Positions 25,085-34,141 are shown, counted from the stretch's first letter. The stretch is DNA of 64,000 bases from Pseudoduganella aquatica (GCF_009857595.1 NZ_WWCU01000001.1:248001-312000); one strand, 5' to 3'. The notes: a model not told the origin generated them from the sequence alone. Made by a program: numbers and translations.

Positions 25085-25945
25085 TTGAATAAATTCCTGC
25101 TCATCATCCTGGCCGCCCTGCTGGCCGGTTGCGCATCCGCCCCGCCGCGCCTGGACAACAGCCTGTCCGCGCGCAGCCAGAGCAGCCGCGTCAAGTTCAT
25201 CGTGATCCACTACACCGTGTCCGACCTGCCGCGCTCGATCAAGATCCTCACCGAGCAGGAAGTGAGCAGTCACTATCTGCTGACCGACGAGGCCGAGCCG
25301 AAGTTCTACACCCTGGTGGACGAGTCGCGCATGTCCAACCACGCCGGCGTGAGCAGCTGGAAGACGTATAGCAACCTCAACCCCATGTCGGTCGGCATCG
25401 AAATCGTCAACTGCGGTTTCAAGGAAACGCCGGAAGGCCGCGTCTGGTGTCCCTTCACCCAGGCCCAGATCGACCAGCTGATCCCGCTGCTCAAGCAGAT
25501 CGTGGCCCGCCACAATATTCCGCCGCAAAACATCCTCGGCCACAGCGACATCGCGCCGCAGCGCAAGCAGGATCCGGGTCCGCTGTTCCCCTGGCACCAG
25601 CTGGCCGCCGCCGGCCTGATCACCTGGCCGGACGCCGCCCAGGTGGCGGCCCAGCGCGCCGTGTTTGAAACCCAGCTGCCGGACGTGGCATGGTTCCAGA
25701 AGAAGCTGGCCCAGCATGGCTACGCCGTGCCGCAAACGGGCGTGCTGGACGAAGCCACCCGCAACGTGATGTTCGCCTTCCAGTCGAAATACCGTCCGGC
25801 CCGTTTCGACGGCAACCCGGACGCCGAATCGGCCGCCATCCTGGAAGTGCTGGCGCCCACGGCTGCGCCCAAGCCGGTAGCGCCTGTCGCGCCTGTTGCG
25901 CCCGCCGCGCCGGCTCCCGCCGCCCAGCCTGCCGAAGTGCGCTAA
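25085..25945 (+). CDS. amiD: N-acetylmuramoyl-L-alanine amidase AmiD-like lipoprotein
   Basis: 286 residues from a TTG at 25085 preceded by GGAGA. Lipobox LAGC puts the lipidated Cys near residue 17. Amidase_2 domain (about 30-175) with zinc ligands in FIVIHYTVSD (His) and LGHSDIAPQRKQDPG (His, Asp), followed by a peptidoglycan-binding helical domain (about 195-260) and an Ala/Pro tail. It cuts the amide between MurNAc and L-Ala, including anhydro-muropeptides, at the outer membrane. 22 bases after the kinase. Confidence 0.9.
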   Translation: MNKFLLIILAALLAGCASAPPRLDNSLSARSQSSRVKFIVIHYTVSDLPRSIKILTEQEVSSHYLLTDEAEPKFYTLVDESRMSNHAGVSSWKTYSNLNPMSVGIEIVNCGFKETPEGRVWCPFTQAQIDQLIPLLKQIVARHNIPPQNILGHSDIAPQRKQDPGPLFPWHQLAAAGLITWPDAAQVAAQRAVFETQLPDVAWFQKKLAQHGYAVPQTGVLDEATRNVMFAFQSKYRPARFDGNPDAESAAILEVLAPTAAPKPVAPVAPVAPAAPAPAAQPAEVR

Positions 25946-26043
25946 TCTGCAAGCTGTAATGCCATTGCGCCGCACCCTGCTTTCCCCTATCCTGCACGGA
26001 TTCCGCAGGGAGGGCTCTGCGGCGCTGGATCGAGGATAGAGCA

Positions 26044-26946
26044 ATGCGGCTGCGCCATATAGAAGTGTTCCACGCCATCATGCAGGTCGGCACCATCAGC
26101 GGCGCCGCCCAGGTGCTGCATATCTCGCAGCCCGCCGTGACCAAGGTCCTCCAGCACTGCGAATTGCAACTGGGCATGCCCCTGTTCGAGCGGGTGCGCG
26201 GCAAGCTGTATCCCAAGCCGGAAGCGCACCGCCTGTTCGCCGAAACCGAAAAGCTGAACCGCGACCTGCAAGGCATACGCCGCCTGGCGGCCAGCCTCAA
26301 GGGGCGCGCGCTGGAAACCATACGCCTGGTCTCCACGCCCACCGTGGCGCTCAGCGTGCTGCCGCTGGCCGTGAGCGCCTGGCGCCGGGAATTCCCCGGC
26401 GCGCGCTGCGAGCTGGCCACCCACCACACCAGTGAAATCGTCAACACGCTGCGCCTGGGCGAAGCCGACCTGGCCCTGTCGCTGCAGGACCCGCGCCACC
26501 CCGGCATCGTCGCCGAGCCGCTGGCGCAGGGCGTGATGACGGTGATCGCCCCGGCCGGCACCTGGAGCGCGGCCGACTGCGCCACGCCGCTGGCCGCGCC
26601 CGGCCTGGTGGGCGAACTGATCGGCCACGCCGACAACGACCCGCTGGGCGAAATGGTGGTGGCCGCGTGCGAAGCGCAAGGCCTGCATCCGGTGTTCCAC
26701 ACGGTGGTGCAGACCTACCAGATCGCCCGTTCGCTGGTGGAAGCGGGCGGCGGCATGGCCGTGGTCGACCCGTTCACGGCCGCGTCCGCGTCCAGCGCGC
26801 TGGTGCAGCGCCGCCCGTGGGCGCCGGCCATTCCCGTGCAACTGTATTTGTTGACGGCAGGCCATGCGCCGCTGTCGCACGGCGCGCGCCAGCTGGCCGG
26901 CTGCATCGCCACCGCCGCGCGCGCCTGCCTGGAAAAGAAAGCCTAG
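26044..26946 (+). CDS. LysR-family transcriptional regulator
   Basis: 300 residues. N-terminal winged HTH (about 1-60: MRLRHIEVFHAIMQVGTISG then AAQVLHISQPAVTKVLQHCE) and a LysR substrate-binding domain (about 90-295). It ends two bases before the dipeptidase gene on the same strand, so the two are coupled; the regulator may control the dipeptidase or the whole recycling cluster. The 98-base gap after amiD could hold its promoter. Effector unknown. Confidence 0.9.
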   Translation: MRLRHIEVFHAIMQVGTISGAAQVLHISQPAVTKVLQHCELQLGMPLFERVRGKLYPKPEAHRLFAETEKLNRDLQGIRRLAASLKGRALETIRLVSTPTVALSVLPLAVSAWRREFPGARCELATHHTSEIVNTLRLGEADLALSLQDPRHPGIVAEPLAQGVMTVIAPAGTWSAADCATPLAAPGLVGELIGHADNDPLGEMVVAACEAQGLHPVFHTVVQTYQIARSLVEAGGGMAVVDPFTAASASSALVQRRPWAPAIPVQLYLLTAGHAPLSHGARQLAGCIATAARACLEKKA

Positions 26947-26948
26947 CA

Positions 26949-27557
26949 ATGAAGACCATCCGCAACGAAGATGTGCCGTCCAGCCCGGACTACCGGCATC
27001 TGAGCAGCATCGCCGGCATCGCCATCGACTTGCGCTACGCCACGCCGGACAACTTCGTCGGCCGCGATTTGTATTCCCCGCACGACTGCGCCTGGCTGCA
27101 CCGCGACGCGGCGGCCGCGCTGGAGCGGGCCGTGGCCTGGCTGGCGGAGCGCCGTCCCGGCTGCAAGCTGCTGGTGCTCGACGCGCTGCGTCCGCAGCGG
27201 GTGCAGGAGGAATTGTGGGCCGCGCTGCAGGGCACGGAACTGCTGATGTACCTGGCCGACCCGGCGCGCGGCTCCATCCATTCCTACGGCATGGCGGTGG
27301 ACATCACCATCCTGGACGAGCAGGGCCGCGAGCTGGACATGGGCACCGGCTTCGACGACCTGACCGAGCTGTCCCACCCCGCGCTGGAGCCGGCCATGCT
27401 GGCGAGCGGCGCGCTTAACGCCGGGCAGATCGCCAACCGCGAACTGCTGCGCGGCGCCATGTTCCAGGCCGGCTTCGTCGGCATCAACAGCGAATGGTGG
27501 CACTTCGACTGCGGCGACCGCGTCCAGGTACGCGCCAGCTTCACCCGCGTTCTGTGA
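26949..27557 (+). CDS. ddpX: D-alanyl-D-alanine dipeptidase (DdpX/VanX family)
   Basis: 202 residues, ATG at 26949 two bases after the LysR gene. Zinc dipeptidase that hydrolyses D-Ala-D-Ala. Both family motifs are visible: SxHxxGxAxD as SIHSYGMAVD (Zn ligands His and Asp) and ExxH as EWWH near the C-terminus. No signal peptide, so cytoplasmic. In this setting it more likely recycles D-Ala-D-Ala as nutrient (with DadA as possible downstream enzyme) than confers vancomycin resistance: there is no vanH or vanA ligase nearby. Confidence 0.92.
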   Translation: MKTIRNEDVPSSPDYRHLSSIAGIAIDLRYATPDNFVGRDLYSPHDCAWLHRDAAAALERAVAWLAERRPGCKLLVLDALRPQRVQEELWAALQGTELLMYLADPARGSIHSYGMAVDITILDEQGRELDMGTGFDDLTELSHPALEPAMLASGALNAGQIANRELLRGAMFQAGFVGINSEWWHFDCGDRVQVRASFTRVL

Positions 27558-27602
27558 CGCCTGCTGTTCGCCGTTTCACAATCGACTGTCGGGAATCTTT
27601 AC

Positions 27603-27627
27603 AGTTCTCCAAAGAACTACATTTTTT
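27603..27627. terminator. Hairpin plus T run after ddpX
   Basis: AGTTCT-CCAA-AGAACT is a perfect 6+4+6 inverted repeat (27603-27618) followed by ACA and eight T. The stem is short and AT-rich, so it may be a weak terminator for the recycling cluster, or a site for an enhancer-binding protein about 50 bases upstream of the sigma-54-like promoter at 27667. Confidence 0.45.
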
Positions 27628-27666
27628 TTGTCGGTAACTATTTGATTAATAGGATATTGTTCTCTC

Positions 27667-27682
27667 GGGCATGATTGTTGCA
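27667..27682 (+). promoter_or_regulatory. Sigma-54 (-24/-12) promoter of the PEP-CTERM gene
   Basis: GGGCATG-ATTG-TTGCA fits the RpoN consensus TGGCACG-N4-TTGCW with correct spacing: GG at -24 and GC at -12, with two mismatches. The predicted transcript start is about 24 bases before the ATG at 27716. PEP-CTERM genes in betaproteobacteria are known to be controlled by RpoN with the PrsK/PrsR system. Confidence 0.7.
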
Positions 27683-27715
27683 AGTAGTTAATGCACATTA
27701 ACTAAGGGCAATATC

Positions 27716-28312
27716 ATGACCATCAAATCGCTGATCGCTACGGTTGCACTGCTGGCCGCCAACGCCGCACAGGCAGGCCTTATCACCAATGGTAATTTTG
27801 AAAGCGGCCTGGCCGGCTGGAGCACCAGCGGCAACGTGGTCGCCACCAGTATTGCCGCGTCCGGAAGCTACTTCGGCGCGGGCAGCATCGCTGCCGACGG
27901 CAATTACCTGGCGGTGTTCAATAGCGGGGACGGCCCCACCAACGGCCGTCTGATGCAGACCTTTGCCACTGTCGCCGGGCAGACCTATCGCTGGGAATTC
28001 GATTACGGCGTGACCACCGGCGGCGCGCAAGGCATGCGCGCGACGGTGCTGGGCGCCAACAGCACGGACCTGATCAACAATGTGGTCAATGACAACACGG
28101 CTGGCCTTCTGGCCCATTTCACGTTCAACTTCGTGGCCGATGGCAGCCAGGCAACGCTGCGCTTCCAGGACCTGAACAACAACCCCACCAACAGCCAGGA
28201 TGGCGTGCTGGACAATGTGGTGGTGCGCGCCGTGCCGGAACCGGCCTCGCTGGCCCTGATGGGCCTGGGCATGGTGGGTGCCATGGTGGCCCGCCGCCGC
28301 CGCAAGGCCTGA
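27716..28312 (+). CDS. PEP-CTERM sorting-domain protein
   Basis: 198 residues: signal peptide (about 1-20, cleaved after AQA), a beta-rich extracellular domain starting GLITNGNFESGLAGWSTSG, which is the carbohydrate-binding-like DUF642/CBM opening, and a C-terminal PEP-CTERM signal with Pro-Glu-Pro at 174-176, a transmembrane helix and a RRRRK tail. Exosortase (not in the window) would cleave it for export linked to exopolysaccharide. The predicted sigma-54 promoter just upstream suggests co-regulation with the exopolysaccharide system. Confidence 0.9.
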   Translation: MTIKSLIATVALLAANAAQAGLITNGNFESGLAGWSTSGNVVATSIAASGSYFGAGSIAADGNYLAVFNSGDGPTNGRLMQTFATVAGQTYRWEFDYGVTTGGAQGMRATVLGANSTDLINNVVNDNTAGLLAHFTFNFVADGSQATLRFQDLNNNPTNSQDGVLDNVVVRAVPEPASLALMGLGMVGAMVARRRRKA

Positions 28313-28486
28313 AGTGCGCAGCGGCCTGGGCCGCTGCGCGCCAGCGCCCCTCCCATTTGATCAGGATCAAACCATGGTCCGACGAAGCGCCAAGTCCCTG
28401 CGCGCCGATTAGACTTCCAGAATGGCAGCCGCCATGGACCGGCCTGCGCGGCTCGCCATCGAAATCTCGTGATGAGGGGCGTAAAA

Positions 28487-29065
28487 ATGAAGAAATTATT
28501 TGGATTGGACCGTCGTTCCGGCTTGGCCGTTGCGTTCATCGCGGCGACGGCCTTGTCGGTGTCGGCGTCGGACAGGTACAGGGAGCACGACGACGAGGAC
28601 GAAAGCCAGGTGAAGCGCGGCTTTGACATTGTCCCGCCGGGCGTGAAGCTGAATTTGATGGGCAAGAATCGCGCGCTGGTCGGGCTGGGCAGTTACATCG
28701 TCAATACCAGCGGCTGTATCGACTGCCACAGCCATCCGGCCTACTCGCCGGGCAGCGACCCGTTCAAGGGCGAGCCGGAGAGAATGAATGCGGAGGAATA
28801 CCTGTCAGGTGGGCGGACCTTCGGCCCCACCATTACGGCCGCAAACATCACCCCGGACCACGCCGGCAAACCGGCGGGACTGACGCGGAGCGAGTTTGTC
28901 CAGATGATGCGGACGGGCCACAATCCGAAAGATCCGCCCGGCACCATCGTTCAAGTCATGCCCTGGCCCGTGTTCGGCAAGAAGACCGACCGCGACCTGG
29001 CCGCGATCTATGAATTCCTGCGAGCGATTCCATCCCTGCCCGACAATACCCACCCCGGGCCATGA
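28487..29065 (+). CDS. Monohaem c-type cytochrome
   Basis: 192 residues from the ATG at 28487, with AGGGG eight bases upstream; an upstream in-frame ATG (28472) lacks this. Signal peptide about 1-27. The single haem site is CIDCH at residues 77-81 in VNTSGCIDCHSHPAY; the Met in VQVMPWPVFG is a likely sixth ligand. This is the class I cytochrome seen as a subunit or partner of periplasmic dehydrogenases. No dehydrogenase is adjacent. The acidic stretch EHDDEDES after the signal is unusual. Confidence 0.82.
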   Translation: MKKLFGLDRRSGLAVAFIAATALSVSASDRYREHDDEDESQVKRGFDIVPPGVKLNLMGKNRALVGLGSYIVNTSGCIDCHSHPAYSPGSDPFKGEPERMNAEEYLSGGRTFGPTITAANITPDHAGKPAGLTRSEFVQMMRTGHNPKDPPGTIVQVMPWPVFGKKTDRDLAAIYEFLRAIPSLPDNTHPGP

Positions 29066-29105
29066 GCCCATGCCACCGGCGCACGTCGTTCGCGCGCAGC
29101 CCGGT

Positions 29106-30722
29106 CTATTTCCCGCTGCTGGCCACCCAGTCCAGCAGCGCGTCGATGGCCTTGCGGCCGTTGCCGTTGCCGGTCCGGTCGTCGTTGATCATGGCCACCA
29201 CAATGCACAGTTCGCCATTTGCATCCGGCACATAGCCGGCGATGGCGACCACGTTCTTCAGCGTGCCGGTTTTCACGCGTGCGCGCGCGGCGGCGGGGCT
29301 GTCTTTCAGGCGGCGCTTCATGGTGCCGTCCACCGCCGCGATCGGCAGGCTGGTCAGGAACTCCGGCATCCATAAACTCTTTTGCGCCGCCTGCAGCAGG
29401 CCGGCCATCTGCGCCGGGCGCACACGCTCGCTGCGCGACAGGCCGGAACCGTTTTCCAGCACCAGGCCGGTGTCGTCTATGCCGTGGCCCTGCATCCAGG
29501 CGCGGATGATTTGTTCGGCGCGGGCCGCCGTCGGGTTGGCGCTTGCGGCAGAGGTGGCGGCCTCGCCGCCGCCGGGGACCATGGCGCTGCGGACGGGCGC
29601 CGCATCGGCGGGCGGCGGCGCAACGGCGTCGCTGCTCAGCGATTCGCCCGGCAGCACGGCGGGGCTGGCGACCGGCGTGCTGGACAGGCGCAGCGCGGGA
29701 ATCGGGCGGCTGCCCAGCACCGGGTCCGGCTCCAGCGCACCCAGGGTGAGGAACAGCGTGCGCGCCAGGCCGTTGTCGGACGGCTTGTTGATGTCGCGCA
29801 GCACTTCGGCCAGCGGACGCGAGACATGCTCGGCCAGCAGGCGGGTGGCGGCTTGCGGTGCGCTAGCCGATGCGCCGGCCGCAGCTTCGCGCGCGGTGCC
29901 GGTGAAGGTGCCGCCCAGGCGCGCCCAGGTGCTGCGGAACAGGCGCTCGGTGTAGTCGTTGCGCTCGAGCACGTTGATCACGGTGGTCTTGCTGCAATTT
30001 TTCGGGAAGGTGCCGTGCAGGCGCACAGTGAGCTTGCCGCCCTTGCGCGTGGTATCCGGCAGCTTCCAGCCGTCCTCCCACTTGGCGCAGTCGGCGTCGA
30101 TCAGCGTCATGTCCGATTCAATCGTGACGCGTTCGAGCTGCGGCAGCATGCCCAGCTTGAGCTTGCCGCCGGTGGACGTCATGTCCACGCGCAGCAGATT
30201 CATGTTCAGCAGCAGCGCGTCCGGGATGATGTTGTAGTAGGCCTCGGGCGATTCGTCGAACGGCGCCACGCCCAGGTCCGTGCGGGCCGGCTGGAACAGC
30301 TGGCGGTCCAGCACCAGGTCACCCCGGATCTTGCGGATGCCCTGGGTGCGCAGCTTCTCCAGCATGTGCACCAGCACGTCCTCGTTGAAATCCGGGTCGG
30401 CGCCGCCGCGCAAATAGAGGTCGCCTTGCAGCACGCCGTTCACCACCTCCGCGCTGCTGCGCAGTTCGGTGCGCGCCTTGAACACCGGCCCCAGCTGGTC
30501 CAGGCCCACCATGGTGGTGACCAGCTTCATGGTGGAGGCCGGCTGCATGGGGCGGTCCGGGTTGTGCGACACCAGCGGCGTGCCGCCGCGCAGCACAATG
30601 GCGCCCATCGCGCTCTCGGGAATGCCGGCTGCCTGCAGCGCGCGCGCCACCGGCTCCGGCAGCTGGGCGTGGACAGCGCCGGCGGCGGCCAGCAGGGAAA
30701 CCAGGATCAGGCGACGTAACAT
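29106..30722 (-). CDS. dacB: D-alanyl-D-alanine carboxypeptidase/endopeptidase (PBP4)
   Basis: 538 residues, start ATG 30720-30722. Signal peptide about 1-19. Peptidase S13 motifs: SxxK as Ser63-Thr-Met-Lys66, SxN as Ser315-Asp-Asn317, KTG at 484-486. It trims D-Ala from pentapeptides and opens cross-links in the periplasm. Residues about 331-400 form an Ala/Pro/Ser-rich insertion between SDN and KTG that most PBP4 lack. It starts 2 bases after the stop of the spmAB-like gene, so translation is coupled. Confidence 0.92.
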   Translation of the reverse strand: MLRRLILVSLLAAAGAVHAQLPEPVARALQAAGIPESAMGAIVLRGGTPLVSHNPDRPMQPASTMKLVTTMVGLDQLGPVFKARTELRSSAEVVNGVLQGDLYLRGGADPDFNEDVLVHMLEKLRTQGIRKIRGDLVLDRQLFQPARTDLGVAPFDESPEAYYNIIPDALLLNMNLLRVDMTSTGGKLKLGMLPQLERVTIESDMTLIDADCAKWEDGWKLPDTTRKGGKLTVRLHGTFPKNCSKTTVINVLERNDYTERLFRSTWARLGGTFTGTAREAAAGASASAPQAATRLLAEHVSRPLAEVLRDINKPSDNGLARTLFLTLGALEPDPVLGSRPIPALRLSSTPVASPAVLPGESLSSDAVAPPPADAAPVRSAMVPGGGEAATSAASANPTAARAEQIIRAWMQGHGIDDTGLVLENGSGLSRSERVRPAQMAGLLQAAQKSLWMPEFLTSLPIAAVDGTMKRRLKDSPAAARARVKTGTLKNVVAIAGYVPDANGELCIVVAMINDDRTGNGNGRKAIDALLDWVASSGK

Positions 30723-30724
30723 AA

Positions 30725-31969
30725 TTATCCTTGATGGAAGAATACGTAAGACACGCCGATGGCGGTGAGCACACCGGCCAGGTCGGCAATCAGGCCGCAG
30801 GAAATAGCATAGCGCGTCTTGCGGATGCCAACCGAGCCGAAGTACAGCGCCACGATGTAGAAGGTGGTGTCGGCCGAGCCCTGGAACACGCAGGCCAGGC
30901 GGCCGACGAAGGAGTCCACGCCGTAGGTGTTCATGGCGTCTATCATCATGGCTTTCGAGCCGCTGCCGCTGAGCGGTTTCATCAGCGCGGTGGGCAGCGC
31001 CGGCACGAAGTCGGTGTTGACGCCGATGGCGCTGAAGATCCAGTTGAAGCCGCTCATGACAAAGCCGAACACGCCCGCGTTGCGGATCACGCTGATGGCC
31101 ACCAGCATGCCCACCAGGTAGGGAATCACGGTGAGCGAGGTCTGGATGCCGCCCTTGGCGCCCTCGATAAAGGCTTCGTACACATTCACCTTCTTGCGCA
31201 GCGCGCCGACGATGAAGATGGTGATGACCCCGATCAGCACGGCGTTGCTCACCACCTTGGAGACGGTGGCGATCTCGGCCTTGCTCAGATACTGCGTGAA
31301 GTACCAGATCAGCGCGACGATGGCCGAGGTCATGCCGCCCAGCCAGGACAGCACCACGCTGTCGAACAGGTTGATGCGCTGGCGGATGGACACGGCGATA
31401 ATGCCCGCCACCGTGGCCACATAGGTTGCGATCATGCAGGGAATAAAGATGTCGGCCGCGTCCGCCGCGCCGAGGATGGAGCGCTGCGCCATGATGGCCA
31501 GCGGGATCAGGGTCAGGCCGGAGGTGTGCAGCACCAGGAACATGATCTGCGCGTTGGTCGGCTCGTCCTTGCTGGGGTTGAGCGTCTGCAGGCTTTCCAT
31601 GGCCTTCAGGCCGAAGGGCGTGGCGGCGTTGTCCAGGCCCAGCAGGTTGGCGGAAAAATTCATCACCATGTGGCCGTTGGCCGGGTGGTCTTTCGGCACT
31701 TCCGGGAAGATGCGCGAGAAGAAGGGCGCGATCACTTTCGCCAGCCAGCCCACCACGCCGGCTTTTTCGCCGATGTTCATAATGCCCAGCCACAGCGTCA
31801 TCACGCCGGCCAGCGGCAGGGCGATGTCCATCACGCCCATCTTGGCCGAGTCGAAGGTGCCGTCGATGACTTTCTTGAAGATCTCGTTATCGCCCAAAAA
31901 CAGCCACTGCGCCAGGGCGGCGGCAAAGCCCACCAAAAAGAAGCCGGACCAGATGTAATTAAGCGACAT
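30725..31969 (-). CDS. Nucleoside-recognition (SpmA/SpmB-like) membrane protein
   Basis: 414 residues from ATG 31967-31969 (an earlier in-frame ATG adds seven residues). About ten membrane segments in two homologous Gate/nucleoside-recognition halves: an SpmA-like N-half (LWLGIMNIGEKAGVVGWLAK, NFSANLLGLDNAATPFGLKA) and an SpmB-like C-half (PYLVGMLVAISVIRNAGVFG, VFQGSADTTFYIVALYFGSV). In Bacillus the separate proteins act in spore-core dehydration; the fusion in non-sporulating proteobacteria has no settled function. Coupling to dacB mirrors the spmA-spmB-dacB operon of Bacillus. Confidence 0.85.
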   Translation of the reverse strand: MSLNYIWSGFFLVGFAAALAQWLFLGDNEIFKKVIDGTFDSAKMGVMDIALPLAGVMTLWLGIMNIGEKAGVVGWLAKVIAPFFSRIFPEVPKDHPANGHMVMNFSANLLGLDNAATPFGLKAMESLQTLNPSKDEPTNAQIMFLVLHTSGLTLIPLAIMAQRSILGAADAADIFIPCMIATYVATVAGIIAVSIRQRINLFDSVVLSWLGGMTSAIVALIWYFTQYLSKAEIATVSKVVSNAVLIGVITIFIVGALRKKVNVYEAFIEGAKGGIQTSLTVIPYLVGMLVAISVIRNAGVFGFVMSGFNWIFSAIGVNTDFVPALPTALMKPLSGSGSKAMMIDAMNTYGVDSFVGRLACVFQGSADTTFYIVALYFGSVGIRKTRYAISCGLIADLAGVLTAIGVSYVFFHQG

Positions 31970-32177
31970 GGGCGATATTTCCGATAACAAGGTAACAGGA
32001 TGATTTTGCAGGCAAAGTATAGAGCTACGGCATTATGCTGCGATGAAAGAATGCACGCCGCGCATGCAAAAAAGTTATAAGCGGCGGGTCCGATTTCATG
32101 GTCAGCCAGCCGTGCGATGCCGTATCCTGTGGCCGAACGGGGAATCACCCAGGGAATCACCAGGAACGAGGGAATAC

Positions 32178-33983
32178 ATGACGGGTAAATGGAAACTGGC
32201 GCTGGGCGCCGTGATGCTGGCGCTGGCTGGCGCCGCCGGTGCCGCTGCACCCGGCGCGGCCGGCGAGCCCAAGGTGCTGCACGCCTTTTTGTCCACCGGC
32301 GAAACCGGCCTGGACCCGGCCGTCGCGTCCGACATCGCCACCCTGGCCCTGCTGGAAAACCTGTACGACCCCTTGCTGCGCTACGACTACCTGGCCCGCC
32401 CCGTCAAGCTGCAGCCCAACACCCTGCGCGCCATGCCGCAGGTGGACGCCGCCGGCCTGACCTACACCTTCCAGCTCATCCCCGGCATCCACTTCACGCC
32501 CGACCCCGCCTTCAAGGGCAAGCAGCGCGAAGTCACCGCCGAGGACTACGTCTACAGCCTGAAGCGCCTGTACGACCCGGAACTGAAGTCGCCCTGGTTG
32601 TTCCTGCTGGAAGGCAAGCTGGCGGGCGACGAGGCCCTGAAAGCCAAATTCAGCTACGCCACCGCCATTCCCGGCCTGCAGGCGGTGGACAAATACACCC
32701 TGCGCATCCGCCTGAGCGCGCCCGACCCCAATTTCCTCTACTACCTCGCCATGCCCGCCACCGCCGTGGTGGCGCGCGAAGTGGCCGAAGCCTATGGCGC
32801 CCAGATGGGCAACCACCCGGTCGGCACCGGCCCCTTCGTGGTGGGCGAGTGGAAGCGCAGCGACAAGATCACCCTGCAGGCCAACCCGGACTTCCGCGCT
32901 ACCGTTTTCCACGCCGGTCCCGAAGTGGCGCCCGAGTTCCGCGCCACCGCCGCCGCGCTGGAAGGCAAGCGCCTGCCGCTGGTGGACCGCATAGAAGTGA
33001 AGATCATGGAGGAGTACCAGTCGCGCGTGCTGGGCTTCCTGAACGGCGAATTCGACTATATCGAGCAAGTGCCGGAGTCGATGAAGGACATGGTGCTGCG
33101 CGCGGACTCCACCGCGCCCGCGCTCAAGCCCGAGCTGGCGAAAAAAGGCATGCAGCTGTCGCCCTTCCCGGTGCTGCAGACCTACTACATGTGGATGAAT
33201 ATGGAAGACCCGGTCATCGGCGGCTACAGCAAGGACAAGGTGGCGCTGCGGCGCGCCATTGCGCTGAGCTACAACAGTCCGGAGGACGTGGCGCTGCTGA
33301 AGAAAGGGCTGGCGCTGCCGGCCCAGTCGCCGCTGCCGCCCAATGTGCTGGGCTATGACCCCAATTACCGCAGTCCCATCAGTTACAACCCGGCCCTGGC
33401 GCGCGCGCTGCTGGACCGCTACGGCTACCGCACCGGCAAGAACGGCTACCGCACCCTGCCCGGCGGCCAGCCGCTGCTGCTGACCATGCATTCCGAGCCG
33501 TCCATGGTGGGCCGGCTGCGCGACGAGCTGTGGCGCAAGAGCCTGAACGCCATCGGCCTGCAGGTGCAGTTCAAGAGCGACAAGAAGACCGAGATCATCA
33601 AGGCTTCGCGCCTGGGCAAGGTGATGATGTTCGAAACCAACTGGATCGCCGACTTCCCCGATGGCGACAACTACTTGCAATTGTTGTACGGCCCCAACAG
33701 TGGCCGCGCGAATTATGCCCGCTTCAACCTGCCGGACTACAACCGCCGCTACGAGCAGGCGCGCAAGCTGGGTGACACGCCGGAGCGCCGCGTGCTGTAC
33801 CGCGAGATGAACCAGCTGATCCACGCCTATAACCCCTGGGTGCTGCTGACCCATCCGATTTCGGCCGATATCCAGCAACCGTGGCTAAAAAACTACAAGC
33901 GCCACCCGGTGGAGTTCACAAATTGGCGTTATGTGGATTTGGACATTGCAGAGCGGAATCAGCTCACTAAAATGGCGCCCTGA
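32178..33983 (+). CDS. ABC transporter substrate-binding protein, peptide (OppA/DppA) family
   Basis: 601 residues from ATG 32178, chosen because it begins a clear signal peptide (about 1-23); the frame opens 135 bases earlier. SBP_bac_5 domain: GETGLDPAVASDIATLALLE near the start, VGTGPFVVGEWKR, and the C-terminal half ending in a Trp-rich tail. Binds oligopeptides or similar solutes in the periplasm. No permease or ATPase genes are next to it, so it must use a distant transporter. It precedes the TonB receptor by 158 bases on the same strand. Confidence 0.88.
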   Translation: MTGKWKLALGAVMLALAGAAGAAAPGAAGEPKVLHAFLSTGETGLDPAVASDIATLALLENLYDPLLRYDYLARPVKLQPNTLRAMPQVDAAGLTYTFQLIPGIHFTPDPAFKGKQREVTAEDYVYSLKRLYDPELKSPWLFLLEGKLAGDEALKAKFSYATAIPGLQAVDKYTLRIRLSAPDPNFLYYLAMPATAVVAREVAEAYGAQMGNHPVGTGPFVVGEWKRSDKITLQANPDFRATVFHAGPEVAPEFRATAAALEGKRLPLVDRIEVKIMEEYQSRVLGFLNGEFDYIEQVPESMKDMVLRADSTAPALKPELAKKGMQLSPFPVLQTYYMWMNMEDPVIGGYSKDKVALRRAIALSYNSPEDVALLKKGLALPAQSPLPPNVLGYDPNYRSPISYNPALARALLDRYGYRTGKNGYRTLPGGQPLLLTMHSEPSMVGRLRDELWRKSLNAIGLQVQFKSDKKTEIIKASRLGKVMMFETNWIADFPDGDNYLQLLYGPNSGRANYARFNLPDYNRRYEQARKLGDTPERRVLYREMNQLIHAYNPWVLLTHPISADIQQPWLKNYKRHPVEFTNWRYVDLDIAERNQLTKMAP

Positions 33984-34141
33984 TTGAAAATATCTTATTC
34001 ATTCCTAAAAGTTATGGTTAAGTGAGGTATTTTCATTGGATAGCGTGGAGTGCAAAGCGCTACTCTGAATTTTCAATGCGGCGCGCAAGACGCCGTGCCC
34101 GGTGCGGGCGGTCAAGAGTTTGTTTAAATAGGGAGAGTACG

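Noticed and set aside
26949..27557. Vancomycin-resistance gene vanX
   Set aside because: The enzyme family fits, but there is no vanH, D-Ala-D-Lac ligase or VanRS pair, and the context is wall recycling.
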